Source: Nitrosomonas sp. Nm166 (lineage in GTDB: Bacteria; Pseudomonadota; Gammaproteobacteria; Burkholderiales; Nitrosomonadaceae). From it: DNA of 64,000 bases. How positions within the stretch are numbered: position 1 is the first letter of the stretch; each line of letters begins with the position of its first letter. The position numbers and the translations under genes were made by a program. Of the stretch, positions 17,193 through 26,169 are shown in pieces. The stretch is from assembly GCF_900112825.1 (NCBI RefSeq), contig NZ_FONE01000002.1, forward strand, positions 62,001 through 126,000, given 5' to 3'. Below the pieces are notes generated by a model. That model saw only the letters and a list, made by a program, of their open reading frames with translations. It did not search any database and was not told where the DNA came from.

Positions 17193-19034
17193 ATGTTCGG
17201 CTTCTTTGAGCGTTTGATAGATCCTTATCCACCGGAACATCCCGTCGAGCCGCCGAAAGGACTGTATCGGTTTTGCCGCCACTATATCCGTGGAATTGAG
17301 TTTTATCTGGTTTTATTGGCATTATTGACCACCTGTCTGGCCATCAGTGAAGCCATGTTATATGGTGTGCTTGGTCAAGTTGTTGATTGGTTGGCGGAAA
17401 AAGAGACGGAGCATTTTCTGGAAGATGAATGGCCAACTTTATTGGCCATGTCTGTGTTTATTCTGATACTGATCCCGGTTTTGGTGCTGCTACACTCAGC
17501 AGTCATTCATCAGACACTCATGGGTAATTTCCCGATGCGTGTTCGTTGGTTATCACATCGCTACTTGCTCAACCAAAGTTACACTTTTTTTCAGCATGAA
17601 TTCAGTGGTCGTATTGCCACTAAAGTAATGCAGACCGCAATCTCGGTGCGAGAAACGGTAATGAAGTTACTGGATGTTATACTTTTTGTAACCGTTTATC
17701 TCACTACTACTTTAATACTAGTCATTAATGCAGATCCACGCTTGTGTCTGCCATTACTGGTTTGGCTATTTTTGTACATTGGCATTCTGTCTCATTTTGT
17801 TCCGCAATTAAAACGCATTTCCACCTTGCAGGCCGATGCCCGCTCTTTGATGACTGGACGTATCGTCGATAGCTACACCAATATCCTTACACTTAAGCTC
17901 TTTTCCAAGAGTCAGCGGGAATCTGCCTATGCCAAGGCGGGTATGGAAGAATTTATGTCCACAGTACACCCACAAATGCGCTTGTCGACTTTGCTCAATT
18001 TTTGTGTGTGGATTATCAATATGCTACTGGTATTTGTGACGGGAGCACTAGGAATTCATTTATGGTTGCACGGTGCCATCGGTCCTGGAGCCATTGCGAT
18101 CGTTATGAGCTTGGCCATCCGGCTAACCGGTATGTCGCACTGGGTCATGTGGGAAGTCAATGCCCTGTTTGAAAATATCGGTACGGTACAGGATGGTATC
18201 AATACCTTATCCAAACCGCAGCTTGTTACTGACGCGCCAAACGCAACAGAGCTGCAGATTTGTCGGGGTGGTGAAATTCATTTCAATCATGTTTATTTTT
18301 CCTATCACCCAGATCAGCAGAAATCATCGTGTATTTTTGACGATCTCAATTTGCTTATTGCACCGGGTGAGAAAGTTGGAATTGTCGGCCGTTCGGGCGC
18401 AGGCAAATCGACATTCGTGAACTTATTATTGCGTTTTTACGATGTTCAACAAGGAAGTATCGCCATTGACGGGCAGGATATTCGCGAAATAACTCAGGAT
18501 AGCTTGCGAGCCAGTATTGCCATGGTGACACAAGACACTTCGCTATTACATCGCTCAGTCCGTGACAACATTCTGTTTGGCAAACCAGATGCCACCCATG
18601 AGCAAATGATTGCCGTTGCCAAACAAGCGCAAGCGCATGAGTTTATTCAGAAACTCAGAGATATCAAGGGTCGAACAGGCTATGATGCCCATGTAGGCGA
18701 GCGGGGTGTCACGCTCTCTGGCGGACAACGGCAGCGCATTGCCATTGCCCGTGTGCTATTAAAAAATGCGCCTATTCTGGTACTGGATGAAGCAACATCG
18801 GCACTGGATTCAGAAGTAGAAGCCAGTATCCAGCAAAGTTTGTATCAGCTGATGGAGGGTAAAACAGTAATAGCCATCGCGCATCGCCTATCGACGATTG
18901 CAGCAATGGACCGACTCATCGTATTTGATAAGGGCCAAATTGTTGAACAAGGCAGCCATGCCAAACTCATTGCCAATAATCAACTTTATGCGCAATTGTG
19001 GAGTCATCAATCAGGGGGATTTCTGGGATTGTAG
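17193..19034 (+). CDS. ABC exporter, fused permease and ATPase
   Basis: A 613-residue half-transporter of the MsbA/multidrug type. About six membrane helices fill residues 30-330. The nucleotide-binding domain follows: Walker A GRSGAGKST near residue 398, Q-loop in TQDTSLLHRS, signature LSGGQ near 508, Walker B ILVLDEATSALD near 527 and H-loop in IAHRLST. It should work as a homodimer exporting a lipid, drug or peptide. It starts 5 bases after the TraB-family gene and is probably co-transcribed; a role in exporting a peptide related to that protein is possible but speculative. Confidence 0.92.
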   Translation: MFGFFERLIDPYPPEHPVEPPKGLYRFCRHYIRGIEFYLVLLALLTTCLAISEAMLYGVLGQVVDWLAEKETEHFLEDEWPTLLAMSVFILILIPVLVLLHSAVIHQTLMGNFPMRVRWLSHRYLLNQSYTFFQHEFSGRIATKVMQTAISVRETVMKLLDVILFVTVYLTTTLILVINADPRLCLPLLVWLFLYIGILSHFVPQLKRISTLQADARSLMTGRIVDSYTNILTLKLFSKSQRESAYAKAGMEEFMSTVHPQMRLSTLLNFCVWIINMLLVFVTGALGIHLWLHGAIGPGAIAIVMSLAIRLTGMSHWVMWEVNALFENIGTVQDGINTLSKPQLVTDAPNATELQICRGGEIHFNHVYFSYHPDQQKSSCIFDDLNLLIAPGEKVGIVGRSGAGKSTFVNLLLRFYDVQQGSIAIDGQDIREITQDSLRASIAMVTQDTSLLHRSVRDNILFGKPDATHEQMIAVAKQAQAHEFIQKLRDIKGRTGYDAHVGERGVTLSGGQRQRIAIARVLLKNAPILVLDEATSALDSEVEASIQQSLYQLMEGKTVIAIAHRLSTIAAMDRLIVFDKGQIVEQGSHAKLIANNQLYAQLWSHQSGGFLGL

Positions 19035-19072
19035 AAAACAAGCCGGTATCATGTCCACCACTCGGTGTGCGG

Positions 19073-19852
19073 TTAGGTACAGGTTCTGAAAACTATTTTT
19101 CGTTTTCTCAGACTATCCAATATCTCCATACCGCCTTGGATAACGATATTGGCTTCAGGATGGTTAAGTTCTTCAGCAATTTGTATTAGCAAGGCTCGTC
19201 CGGTTTGACTGGTATTGCTTGAGATCAGTTGTATCAGTCGGGCTGTTACCGGATTGATTTCCATAAAATGCACATCAAAATTGTTATCACGATAAACCAT
19301 CAGGTGAGTCTGAGTTTTGCTGGCTTCCTTGGGTTGAAAGGCCGGGCTTATTTTGTGAACCGGGAAGTGATAACTGAGTGGCCAGGCCAAGGGAGAAATC
19401 GCAGGGATTCCATCCCACAAATCGCCTTCTGAATTTATTTTTGTTTCATCCACCTTCTCATCCAGTAATGAAAGTGCTAATTCAACCCATTCGTAATGAG
19501 CGAGTTCCAGCATGAAAGGCGGATCATCCGGGTGCGGTTTACGTTCATGTTCCAGGTATTTCAGGAATTCGCGCGGCATTTCTGGAAACAGCGGGGTATG
19601 CGATCGATGGTTAGCGAAATAATCACGGATCATCGAATGCCAGCGTTCATCCGGTGTAATCTGGCGTAACACTGGATAAGTGTCAGCGATAAATTCTTCC
19701 ACATTGTTATAAAACAGTTCGCGGTAGATTTTCATGCGCCGCTCTTCTATAGCTTCTGGAAGCGGGTTTTTATCCGGATTACGGATATGGGCTGTAAAAG
19801 CGTACTGGTGCCGCACAAAATCAGGACGATCGGCCGTATTGTAGGTGATCAC
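19073..19852 (-). CDS. hvfC: HvfC/BufC-type partner protein (DUF2063)
   Basis: About 259 residues. The N-terminal [17 protein letters not shown] and the helical [26 protein letters not shown] block are typical of DUF2063, the partner protein that binds precursor peptides for DUF692 iron enzymes. No ATG fits: the open frame runs up to 19966 but would then overlap hvfB by 146 bases. I take the GTG at 19852, six codons before PDFVRH, giving an overlap of 32 bases with hvfB. It is the last gene of hvfA-hvfB-hvfC, read leftward and convergent with the ABC exporter. Confidence 0.85.
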   Translation of the reverse strand: MITYNTADRPDFVRHQYAFTAHIRNPDKNPLPEAIEERRMKIYRELFYNNVEEFIADTYPVLRQITPDERWHSMIRDYFANHRSHTPLFPEMPREFLKYLEHERKPHPDDPPFMLELAHYEWVELALSLLDEKVDETKINSEGDLWDGIPAISPLAWPLSYHFPVHKISPAFQPKEASKTQTHLMVYRDNNFDVHFMEINPVTARLIQLISSNTSQTGRALLIQIAEELNHPEANIVIQGGMEILDSLRKRKIVFRTCT

Positions 19853-20687
19853 TGTTTTGGCTCTGCCACTTGGATTGTAATGAATGGATGATATTGACCT
19901 CTTCCAACAGTTCTGAAAGTGGTGGAAAGTTAGAATCACGCTCCAGTAGCGTAGGTATAACACCAAATTGTTGATAAGTCTGATCTAACAGTTGCCAGAC
20001 GGGATCGATGACATTTGCACCATGAGTATCCACAATCAAATCATCTGCTTCCTGGTAATGTCCAGCGATATGAATATAGCGGATACGTTCTGCTGGAAGC
20101 TGCTTGAGAAAAGCTTCAGCATCATAGTGATGATTGATGCTGTTGACGTAAATATTGTTGACGTCCAGTAATAAATCGCAGTCCGATTCCTGCAATACTG
20201 CGTTGAGAAAATCGATTTCTTCCATTTTCTTGCCAAGTGCCGCATAGTAGGAGATATTTTCCATCGCAATGCGTTGTTCCAGCATATCTTGTACTCGCTT
20301 AATACGCTGAGCAATGTAATGAACTGCTTCTTCAGTAAAAGGGATGGGCATCAGATCATACAGGTGACCATCATCACTACAGTAACTCAAATGTTCACTG
20401 TAACAGCGAATATGATGTTCGTTCAGGAAACGCTTCAGTCGCTGCAGAAAAGCCTCATCTAATGGTGCTGGTCCACCGATAGAAAGGGATAAGCCGTGAC
20501 AAAGAAAGGGAAATTTCTCAGCGAGTTCACGAAATTTTTTGCCATAATAGCCACCCACTCCAAGCCAGTTTTCTGGCGCTATTTCCCAGAAATTTACCGT
20601 ATTAGCGGGTTGATCCGGGAGTGAACGCATGAGCGTTCTCCGCAGACCAAGACCTGCACCATGAACAGGATAATGCTGACTGTGCAT
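19821..20687 (-). CDS. hvfB: DUF692 multinuclear iron oxygenase (HvfB/BufB/MbnB family)
   Basis: A 288-residue TIM-barrel-type enzyme. Family motifs are intact: GLGLRR at the N-terminus, [59 protein letters not shown] and TLLERD. The His, Glu, Asp and Asn residues within these form the iron site in MbnB and its relatives. Members of this family modify cysteines in ribosomal peptides into heterocyclic copper-binding groups. The substrate is probably the HvfA-type precursor encoded 18 bases upstream, with the DUF2063 protein downstream as partner. Confidence 0.93.
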   Translation of the reverse strand: MHSQHYPVHGAGLGLRRTLMRSLPDQPANTVNFWEIAPENWLGVGGYYGKKFRELAEKFPFLCHGLSLSIGGPAPLDEAFLQRLKRFLNEHHIRCYSEHLSYCSDDGHLYDLMPIPFTEEAVHYIAQRIKRVQDMLEQRIAMENISYYAALGKKMEEIDFLNAVLQESDCDLLLDVNNIYVNSINHHYDAEAFLKQLPAERIRYIHIAGHYQEADDLIVDTHGANVIDPVWQLLDQTYQQFGVIPTLLERDSNFPPLSELLEEVNIIHSLQSKWQSQNSDHLQYGRSS

Positions 20688-20705
20688 GGCTAAATGCTGT
20701 GTGAA

Positions 20706-21023
20706 TTACTGTTTAGGGTCGCCACTGCCTTCTTTTTCGGATTTTTTCTCACCGCTTTTATCTTCCATACTCTTTTTCATAGCACCACCGCACTTGCCTT
20801 CCCCGCACTTGCCTTCTTTTTCAGATTTTTTGTCGCCATATTTATTATCTTGCTCTGACTTGGTGGTGCTACCTGCATCAGCAAGCTGCATGTAACCACC
20901 TGCTAATTCATTCATGGCAAAAGGATTGGTATGGGTATCTGCCGATACATTACTGGCAGCGATACCGGTAACAAAAGCAGTACCTAGGGCAAGTGAAACA
21001 GGTTTGATTGATTTTTTCGACAT
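20706..21023 (-). CDS. hvfA: HvfA-type RiPP precursor with EGKCG motifs
   Basis: A 105-residue protein. A signal peptide ends near Ala28 (NVSA). The mature part is almost entirely Lys, Glu, Gly, Ser and Asp. It has only two cysteines, at residues 73 and 78, in EGKCGEGKCGG, the motif modified in HvfA. HvfA-type peptides carry an N-terminal Sec signal and are processed by HvfB and HvfC to chelate copper. A KKSEKEG unit occurs before the Cys motif (65-71) and again at the C-terminus (93-99) where it ends in Ser instead of Cys. The start at 21023 has a good GGGAG ribosome site; the in-frame start at 21077 does not. Confidence 0.9.
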   Translation of the reverse strand: MSKKSIKPVSLALGTAFVTGIAASNVSADTHTNPFAMNELAGGYMQLADAGSTTKSEQDNKYGDKKSEKEGKCGEGKCGGAMKKSMEDKSGEKKSEKEGSGDPKQ

Positions 21024-21186
21024 ACAGTTTCTCCCATAAAAGATTGATAAATTAGTAACAGGGAATAATAACTCCAAATTAAAATGAAGTCTTTATTTCT
21101 GTTACATCTTATAATTTTTTCGACATGAATGATTAAGTAAAAGATGTATTAATGATTTCTAAAAGTAATTGTAAAGACAGGTATAT

Positions 21187-22176
21187 TTATTTCTTGCTAT
21201 TAATAACTTGCCATCGAGTAGACATTCCCGCAGTCATGTGGTCATCGACATGACAATGAAATAACCAATCTCCTACTGAGCGGGGAATCATATCAACCGA
21301 TGTCATGCTGGCAGGCAATACTTCAACGACATCAGTGCGGCGGCCATGGTCGAGCACGGTTTGCCCATGCCAATGGATAGTATGATTATCCGTTTCATTA
21401 CCCAATGCAACGAGATGCCAGCGGACACGTTCTCCAATACGGGTTTCATAACCAGAGAGATTGCCAAAGATTCGACCATTGATCGTGTGCTTCATTCCGC
21501 TTTCCTCACCGTTTTCTTCGTTAAAGATCATGTATAAAGCGGTAAATTCCTGGTCAATATCCTGCGGCATGGGGTTAGAGGGGGAACGTGCCTTACCCTC
21601 ACGAGTAACCACAATCGTACCGATCAAACCGAGATTCGTTTCATCTTCTGACATGACATGAGAATGATAAAGCCAGACGATGGATGATGGGTCAGTTGGT
21701 CCAGGCCCGGCGTCTTCGTCCACTATCCAGGTATAGGTGTAGCTTTTTCCAGGCAGAATGCTGGCACCTTTACCTCCATCCGCGCCTTCGCTATCTTTAT
21801 CGTACATTACACCATGCGGATGAATGGAAAGCGGCCGGTCTGTCCTATTTAAGAAATGAATTTTTAATGTATCTCCCACCGCGGCACGCAATTGAGGTCC
21901 CAAAATTCCCATCCATTCAGGTTGCGGCAGTGGTGTAGAGTAATTACCATCTGTATAGCCAATATAGCGGTACTTGGTATATGTTAGAGACTGCCCCCAA
22001 ACACCCAATCCATCGTCCGGGTTAATCAAATTCTTCCCAGAAGGTGCGTAGTTCCAGGATGCTTTTTCCGCGGCTATCCAGTACTCTCTCACAGCCGCAT
22101 GTACTGATAATGAAGATACGAGACTTAGAAAAAAAAGTATCATTAGCGGAATTTTCCTAATATACTGAAAAATCAT
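21187..22176 (-). CDS. Two-domain multicopper oxidase
   Basis: A 329-residue periplasmic protein; the signal peptide ends about residue 27 (SVHA). Two cupredoxin domains are present. Domain 1 has HPHG (119-122) and HSH (171-173), trinuclear-site ligands, with no type 1 cysteine. Domain 2 has HTIHWHG (265-271) and HCHVDDHMTAGM (307-318), which supplies type 2/3 ligands and a type 1 copper site (His, Cys308, His, Met318). This is a type B-like arrangement, where the blue copper is only in domain 2, and the active protein should be a trimer. It may oxidise Cu(I) or phenolic substrates. It is 163 bases upstream of hvfA on the same strand, linking two copper-handling functions. Confidence 0.9.
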   Translation of the reverse strand: MIFQYIRKIPLMILFFLSLVSSLSVHAAVREYWIAAEKASWNYAPSGKNLINPDDGLGVWGQSLTYTKYRYIGYTDGNYSTPLPQPEWMGILGPQLRAAVGDTLKIHFLNRTDRPLSIHPHGVMYDKDSEGADGGKGASILPGKSYTYTWIVDEDAGPGPTDPSSIVWLYHSHVMSEDETNLGLIGTIVVTREGKARSPSNPMPQDIDQEFTALYMIFNEENGEESGMKHTINGRIFGNLSGYETRIGERVRWHLVALGNETDNHTIHWHGQTVLDHGRRTDVVEVLPASMTSVDMIPRSVGDWLFHCHVDDHMTAGMSTRWQVINSKK

Positions 22177-22241
22177 ATTTATCCTTTTAAATCAAGGCAC
22201 AATAAAATAAAATTCTAGATTTGCTTAATCAGAGGCTTTAT

Positions 22242-22889
22242 CTATTCTGTCAAAATGGCTAGTCGACTAATTCCTTTACGGAAAGTATTTGTTTCTGAGC
22301 GATCGAGTAATACGCAAGGTTTACCCGAATACTGGCAGTAATATTTGACGATAAAGAAAGCTTCATGATTAACACAATCAATCGGGCAAATGATCATGTC
22401 AGCCTCTTCCAAGAGTTGGGGCAAACGATGCAAATGATCATTTGGATCGCCATGAAATGTTACTAATTTACCGCCAGAGCATTCAATCAATTGATGATAT
22501 TCTGGATAAAGTTTTGCGCGACCGCCTACACATAGCACTGATCGTCCTACTAAATGAAGGTTATCACTGTCACTAATATGATCGCTATTATTATAGTTCT
22601 TGCGAGAGTTGGCTTTGATCAGTAACGCCCAGTCATTGGCATGAGAATTTTTAAGCGGAACTGACGAAACGTTCAGAATATTCTGACGAGAATGACTAAA
22701 TTTCCATTCCAATGAATTGGCTTTTTTACGGATGAGTAGATATTGATTGATTCGATTGGCTAACTTCTCTAAACTGCGCAGACAAAAGGATAAAAAAATA
22801 TCCGTGTATGCAAGATTAGAGGAATAATGATAAGAAATAGTGCCTGATGAAGCCATGTTGGCTAATGCCAATTTCTTAAGAATTTTCAT
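22242..22889 (-). CDS. DUF2325 domain protein
   Basis: A 215-residue protein. The C-terminal ~95 residues match DUF2325: a strand with SVLCVGGRAKLYPEY, GGKLVTFHGD, then ADMIICPIDCVNHEAFF and GKPCVLLDRS. The fold is a small Rossmann-like unit of unknown function; family members often sit near bacterioferritin or iron genes. The N-terminal 110 residues are polar and rich in Ser, Asn and Lys, with no known domain. It lies between the multicopper oxidase and bacterioferritin, with a paired GC hairpin (22966-22998) between it and bfr. The start has AGGAG (22904-22900 on the minus strand) just upstream. Confidence 0.8.
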   Translation of the reverse strand: MKILKKLALANMASSGTISYHYSSNLAYTDIFLSFCLRSLEKLANRINQYLLIRKKANSLEWKFSHSRQNILNVSSVPLKNSHANDWALLIKANSRKNYNNSDHISDSDNLHLVGRSVLCVGGRAKLYPEYHQLIECSGGKLVTFHGDPNDHLHRLPQLLEEADMIICPIDCVNHEAFFIVKYYCQYSGKPCVLLDRSETNTFRKGISRLAILTE

Positions 22890-22965
22890 AATCGAATCTC
22901 CTACAAATCATCAGCTAAAAAAATCGGCTGGCTGACCTGGAAGGAGCAGGTTGGCTGGCTAAAGG

Positions 22966-22998
22966 TGCCGCTGAAGAAGGAGGATAACTCCAGCGGCA
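22966..22998 (-). terminator. GC-rich hairpin downstream of bacterioferritin
   Basis: TGCCGCTG at 22966-22973 pairs with CAGCGGCA at 22991-22998 around a 17-base loop, 10 bases beyond the bfr stop in the reading direction. Only a short U-run follows, so termination efficiency is uncertain and read-through into the DUF2325 gene is possible. Confidence 0.5.
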
Positions 22999-23008
22999 AG
23001 GAAAAAAC

Positions 23009-23473
23009 TTATACCTGGCTTTGTAACCAGTTTTGTATACCGATTTTTTTCATGACCTCAAGCTGAGTTTCCAGCCAGTCAATATGTTCTTCGGTATCTT
23101 CCAGAATATGCTTAAAAATTTCCCGCGATGCGTAATCGTGCGTTGATTCACAGGCTTCTATAGCAGCAAGCAGAGATTCACGCGCGATGAACTCAAGCTT
23201 TAGATCACACTCGATACATTCTTCGGCAGTTTCCCCGATCATCAGTTTGCCAAGATCTTGCAAATTGGGTAAACCGTCTAAGAACAGAATTCGCTCAATG
23301 AGCTTATCTGCATGCTTCATTTCTTCACAAGACTCTTCGAATTCGTGTTTCCCAAGACTACTAAATCCCCAGTTTTTAAACATGCGTGCATGGAGAAAAT
23401 ATTGATTAATGGCCGTTAATTCATGCTGTAACTGCTGATTCAGACAGCGAATAATATCTACATTACCTTTCAT
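23009..23473 (-). CDS. bfr: Bacterioferritin
   Basis: A 154-residue four-helix-bundle protein of normal length. Visible residues are Glu18, Glu51 and His54 of the ferroxidase centre and Met52 of the heme site (EEMKHAD), with HILEDTEEHIDWLE supplying the second half of the diiron ligands. Twenty-four subunits form a shell that oxidises and stores iron and binds heme between subunits. It lies between a DUF2325 gene and hemP, so this cluster handles both iron and copper. Confidence 0.93.
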   Translation of the reverse strand: MKGNVDIIRCLNQQLQHELTAINQYFLHARMFKNWGFSSLGKHEFEESCEEMKHADKLIERILFLDGLPNLQDLGKLMIGETAEECIECDLKLEFIARESLLAAIEACESTHDYASREIFKHILEDTEEHIDWLETQLEVMKKIGIQNWLQSQV

Positions 23474-23647
23474 GCTCGTCTCCTAAGATAGGTATTGCCT
23501 GTAAGAAATTGAATTCAAAACAAAAGATATCGTCTAGTATTTCGTACGTACCCGATCAACTCTACAACTCATAAACAGTTTCACGAATAGCATTGCCAGA
23601 ATGATAGCTTACAGGTGTAAATATACATGATATACGGCTTTAATCCA

Positions 23648-23833
23648 CTATTTGTTCAGAATTAACTTGCCATTGCGCGTACGTCGTAAAGAATATTGCT
23701 CGCCGTTATGCAGGATGAATATGACATCACTATCCTTAAATAGAGTATCGCTATCAATAGGTTTTTTTACATCAGATATTTTAGACTGATGCAAGCTTCT
23801 TATGCTTGTTTGAGAGAAAAATGCAGTATCCAT
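23648..23833 (-). CDS. hemP: HemP-like small protein
   Basis: A 61-residue protein ending in EQYSLRRTRNGKLILNK, the HemP signature (YxLRxTRxGKLILxK). HemP proteins are small basic activators of heme or iron uptake genes and their own genes are Fur-controlled. A Fur box lies just upstream. No heme receptor follows in this window; its targets must be elsewhere. The start at 23833 has only a weak ribosome site. Confidence 0.85.
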   Translation of the reverse strand: MDTAFFSQTSIRSLHQSKISDVKKPIDSDTLFKDSDVIFILHNGEQYSLRRTRNGKLILNK

Positions 23834-23851
23834 AATTGAGTCCGTGTTTTA

Positions 23852-23871
23852 GATGAGAATGATTCTCATTA
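23852..23871. promoter_or_regulatory. Fur box upstream of hemP
   Basis: GATGAGAATGATTCTCATTA is a near-perfect inverted repeat and a close match to the 19-bp Fur consensus GATAATGATAATCATTATC. It lies about 19-38 bases before the hemP start codon, where it would block transcription initiation in iron-replete cells. Confidence 0.85.
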
Positions 23872-24046
23872 TATTTAATTCCTTGAGAAAGTACAAGACC
23901 TCAGCAAGAAATTAATGATTAAATTTGAGCTTTTTAATGAAGACTGCTGTGGAATGTAGACGGTTTGTTTGCTTAAGCAATGGTAGAATGATGCCTCCTC
24001 AAATACTTATCAGCTGTATTGATAAGAATTCTAAGTTCTTACTTAT

Positions 24047-25048
24047 ATGATCGAGCGACGAAATTTTTATCGAATTCTTTATGTTCAACCCGATGCTTCG
24101 ATGGCGGTGATTAGAGAAAATTACCGTGTTCTGATGCAAAAACTAAAAATACATCCAGACCTGGGCGATTCGAATTGGAATGAGAATTTGCTTGATATGG
24201 CTTATGACACTTTGCGGGATCCCCTTAAGCGAGCAGCTTATGATCATGAGTTATTGAAACGCTACCATATTAAAACGCTCAGCCAGGGCGGATTTTGTTC
24301 GAATGCTAATTTTAGGGTAAAGAACGAGAGAAACTTTCGATTCACGCAGCAACAGAATCAACGTAACTATTACCGAATACTTCAAGTTCAGCCTGATGCG
24401 CCTATTATGATTATTGCAGCTAGCTATCAAGCGTTAAAAAAAAGCTTACCACAGGATATTGCGTTACTGGATGAAGCCTATCAAACACTGTCAAATCCTG
24501 TAATGCGTGAACAATATGATGTGCTATTGGTTGCCAATAATTTTTCATATGATGCTGAGGAATCTGTTTCCACAGCTGCTGATTCAGTCAGTAATATCTC
24601 TCAATCAGCAATGAACGCTTACCAGGCAGTAATTACTCATTACTGTTCTTTCTGTAAGACGCCGTATCTACCGCAAGCGACTGTGTATCAAGGAGAGAGC
24701 TGCCTGGAGTGCGCAAGCCCGCTATTTGTTATGCCTTATGAAGGTCTCAAACCATCATACAGGACAATGATGCGAATGAATCTGAGGGGAAAGCTCATGC
24801 TCTATTTATTTTGGCCAGGCGGGCCTTATCAGGGATTATTGCAAGACTTGTCGCCCACAGGGATACGTTTTCTAACTGAACAATCATTTGATTTGCACGG
24901 CATTATAAAAATCGATGCACCTAACCTTCAGGCAGTCATTGAAGTGGCTCATCAACGTAAGGAAGGTAAAGAGATTTCGGTTGGAGGCCGCTTTATTACG
25001 GTAAAATTTGATCAACAGCGGGGAAACTTTATTACCGCTCATGCCTAG
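24047..25048 (+). CDS. DnaJ-DnaJ-zinc ribbon-PilZ fusion protein
   Basis: A 333-residue protein of unusual make-up. Residues 5-70 form a J domain with HPD at 36-38. Residues 107-160 form a second J-like domain starting with a near repeat of the first (NYYRILQVQPDA against NFYRILYVQPDA), which lacks HPD. Residues 198-224 carry two CxxC pairs (Cys200/203 and 219/222), a likely zinc knuckle. Residues 238-333 resemble PilZ (MRMNLRGKL, then DLSPTG at 267-272 and GGRFI). PilZ domains bind c-di-GMP, and two cyclases lie upstream. Only the first J domain can stimulate DnaK. No neighbouring gene shares its operon and no Shine-Dalgarno is obvious. Confidence 0.85.
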   Translation: MIERRNFYRILYVQPDASMAVIRENYRVLMQKLKIHPDLGDSNWNENLLDMAYDTLRDPLKRAAYDHELLKRYHIKTLSQGGFCSNANFRVKNERNFRFTQQQNQRNYYRILQVQPDAPIMIIAASYQALKKSLPQDIALLDEAYQTLSNPVMREQYDVLLVANNFSYDAEESVSTAADSVSNISQSAMNAYQAVITHYCSFCKTPYLPQATVYQGESCLECASPLFVMPYEGLKPSYRTMMRMNLRGKLMLYLFWPGGPYQGLLQDLSPTGIRFLTEQSFDLHGIIKIDAPNLQAVIEVAHQRKEGKEISVGGRFITVKFDQQRGNFITAHA

Positions 25049-25103
25049 CCCTGACTATAAAAAGCATTTACTTACTACTGATTGGATTGACGTTCAGAAT
25101 TAA

Positions 25104-25964
25104 TCAGATCCAGTTAATCGGTATTTTGAAATACGCAATTCCATTTTGCTCCGCTGGCGGTAATTTTCCGGCTCGAATGTTGACCTGTAGCGAAGGCAGC
25201 AACAAAGTGGGCATTTCTAGGGTAGCATCTCGTTTATTACGCATTATTACAAACTCGTCTTCACTGATACCATCATGCACATGGATGTTATGAGCGCGTT
25301 GTTGCGCAACTGTGCTTTCCCACGCTGCTGAGCGATTGGCAGGCGGATAATCATGACACATCAGTAATTTTGTTTCAGGTGAGAAGGTCAGTAGCTTCTG
25401 AATAGATCTGAATAGCTGATGCGCATTGCCCCCTGGAAAATCAGCACGGGCAGTACCAAGATCCGGCATGAAAAGCGTGTCGCCTACAAAAATGACATTA
25501 TCAAATTGATAAGCCATATCAGCAGGTGTGTGCCCTGACAGAGAAATGGCTTTGGCTGTTAATTTACCTACCTGAAATAACTCATTGTCAGTAAGCAAAT
25601 GATCAAACTGATGGCCATCTGGAATGAAATCTTCATCAAAATTGAAGATTTCTTTGAAAGTCTGCTGCACAACCGGAATGCGATGCCCAATCGCAGTTTT
25701 CCCACCTGATTGATTTTTAAGATAATCTAGCGATGATAGGTGATCTGCATGCGGATGTGTTTCAAGTATCCATTCAACTGATAGTTGTTGCTGGTGAATA
25801 AATTCGATCAGCTTATTGGCTGAGTGAGTGCTTGTTCTGCTCGATTTTGGCTCATAGTCCAGAACTGGATCAATAATGGCGCAACTTCCGTTCGGGGCAT
25901 CAAAAACAATATAGCTGATAGTACAGGTTGCCGGATCAAAAAATGCTTTAACATGGGGCACCAT
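25104..25964 (-). CDS. MBL-fold hydrolase of the ETHE1/Blh type
   Basis: A 286-residue metallo-beta-lactamase-fold protein. Metal ligands are visible: THPHADH near residue 75, a His in LSGHTPADMAYQF, FVGDTLF and a later CHDYPP. The sequence TISYIVFDAPN, IIDPVLDYEPKSSRTSTHSAN and ILETHPHADH match the C-terminal half of Blh proteins, which are persulfide dioxygenases in sulfide detoxification. A single iron would oxidise glutathione persulfide to sulfite. Its relative, the DUF442 half of Blh, is encoded just upstream at 26170-26682. Confidence 0.88.
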   Translation of the reverse strand: MVPHVKAFFDPATCTISYIVFDAPNGSCAIIDPVLDYEPKSSRTSTHSANKLIEFIHQQQLSVEWILETHPHADHLSSLDYLKNQSGGKTAIGHRIPVVQQTFKEIFNFDEDFIPDGHQFDHLLTDNELFQVGKLTAKAISLSGHTPADMAYQFDNVIFVGDTLFMPDLGTARADFPGGNAHQLFRSIQKLLTFSPETKLLMCHDYPPANRSAAWESTVAQQRAHNIHVHDGISEDEFVIMRNKRDATLEMPTLLLPSLQVNIRAGKLPPAEQNGIAYFKIPINWI

Positions 25965-26169
25965 TTATTTCCTCGCTATCTGACGAAGGTTTTTGCATGT
26001 ATTTCCCAAAGCGAACTTGATCAAGTCATTTGAACTGGAGGGGACCGAGACCATCCCCGATTGCTATGTCAGCGATATATGAGCATTAATGCTGAAATGT
26101 CATTCCCTATCATCTTATCTTTTTAATCATCTGGTAGTATGCAGCAGAAACCAGGGATATGATAAAAAT

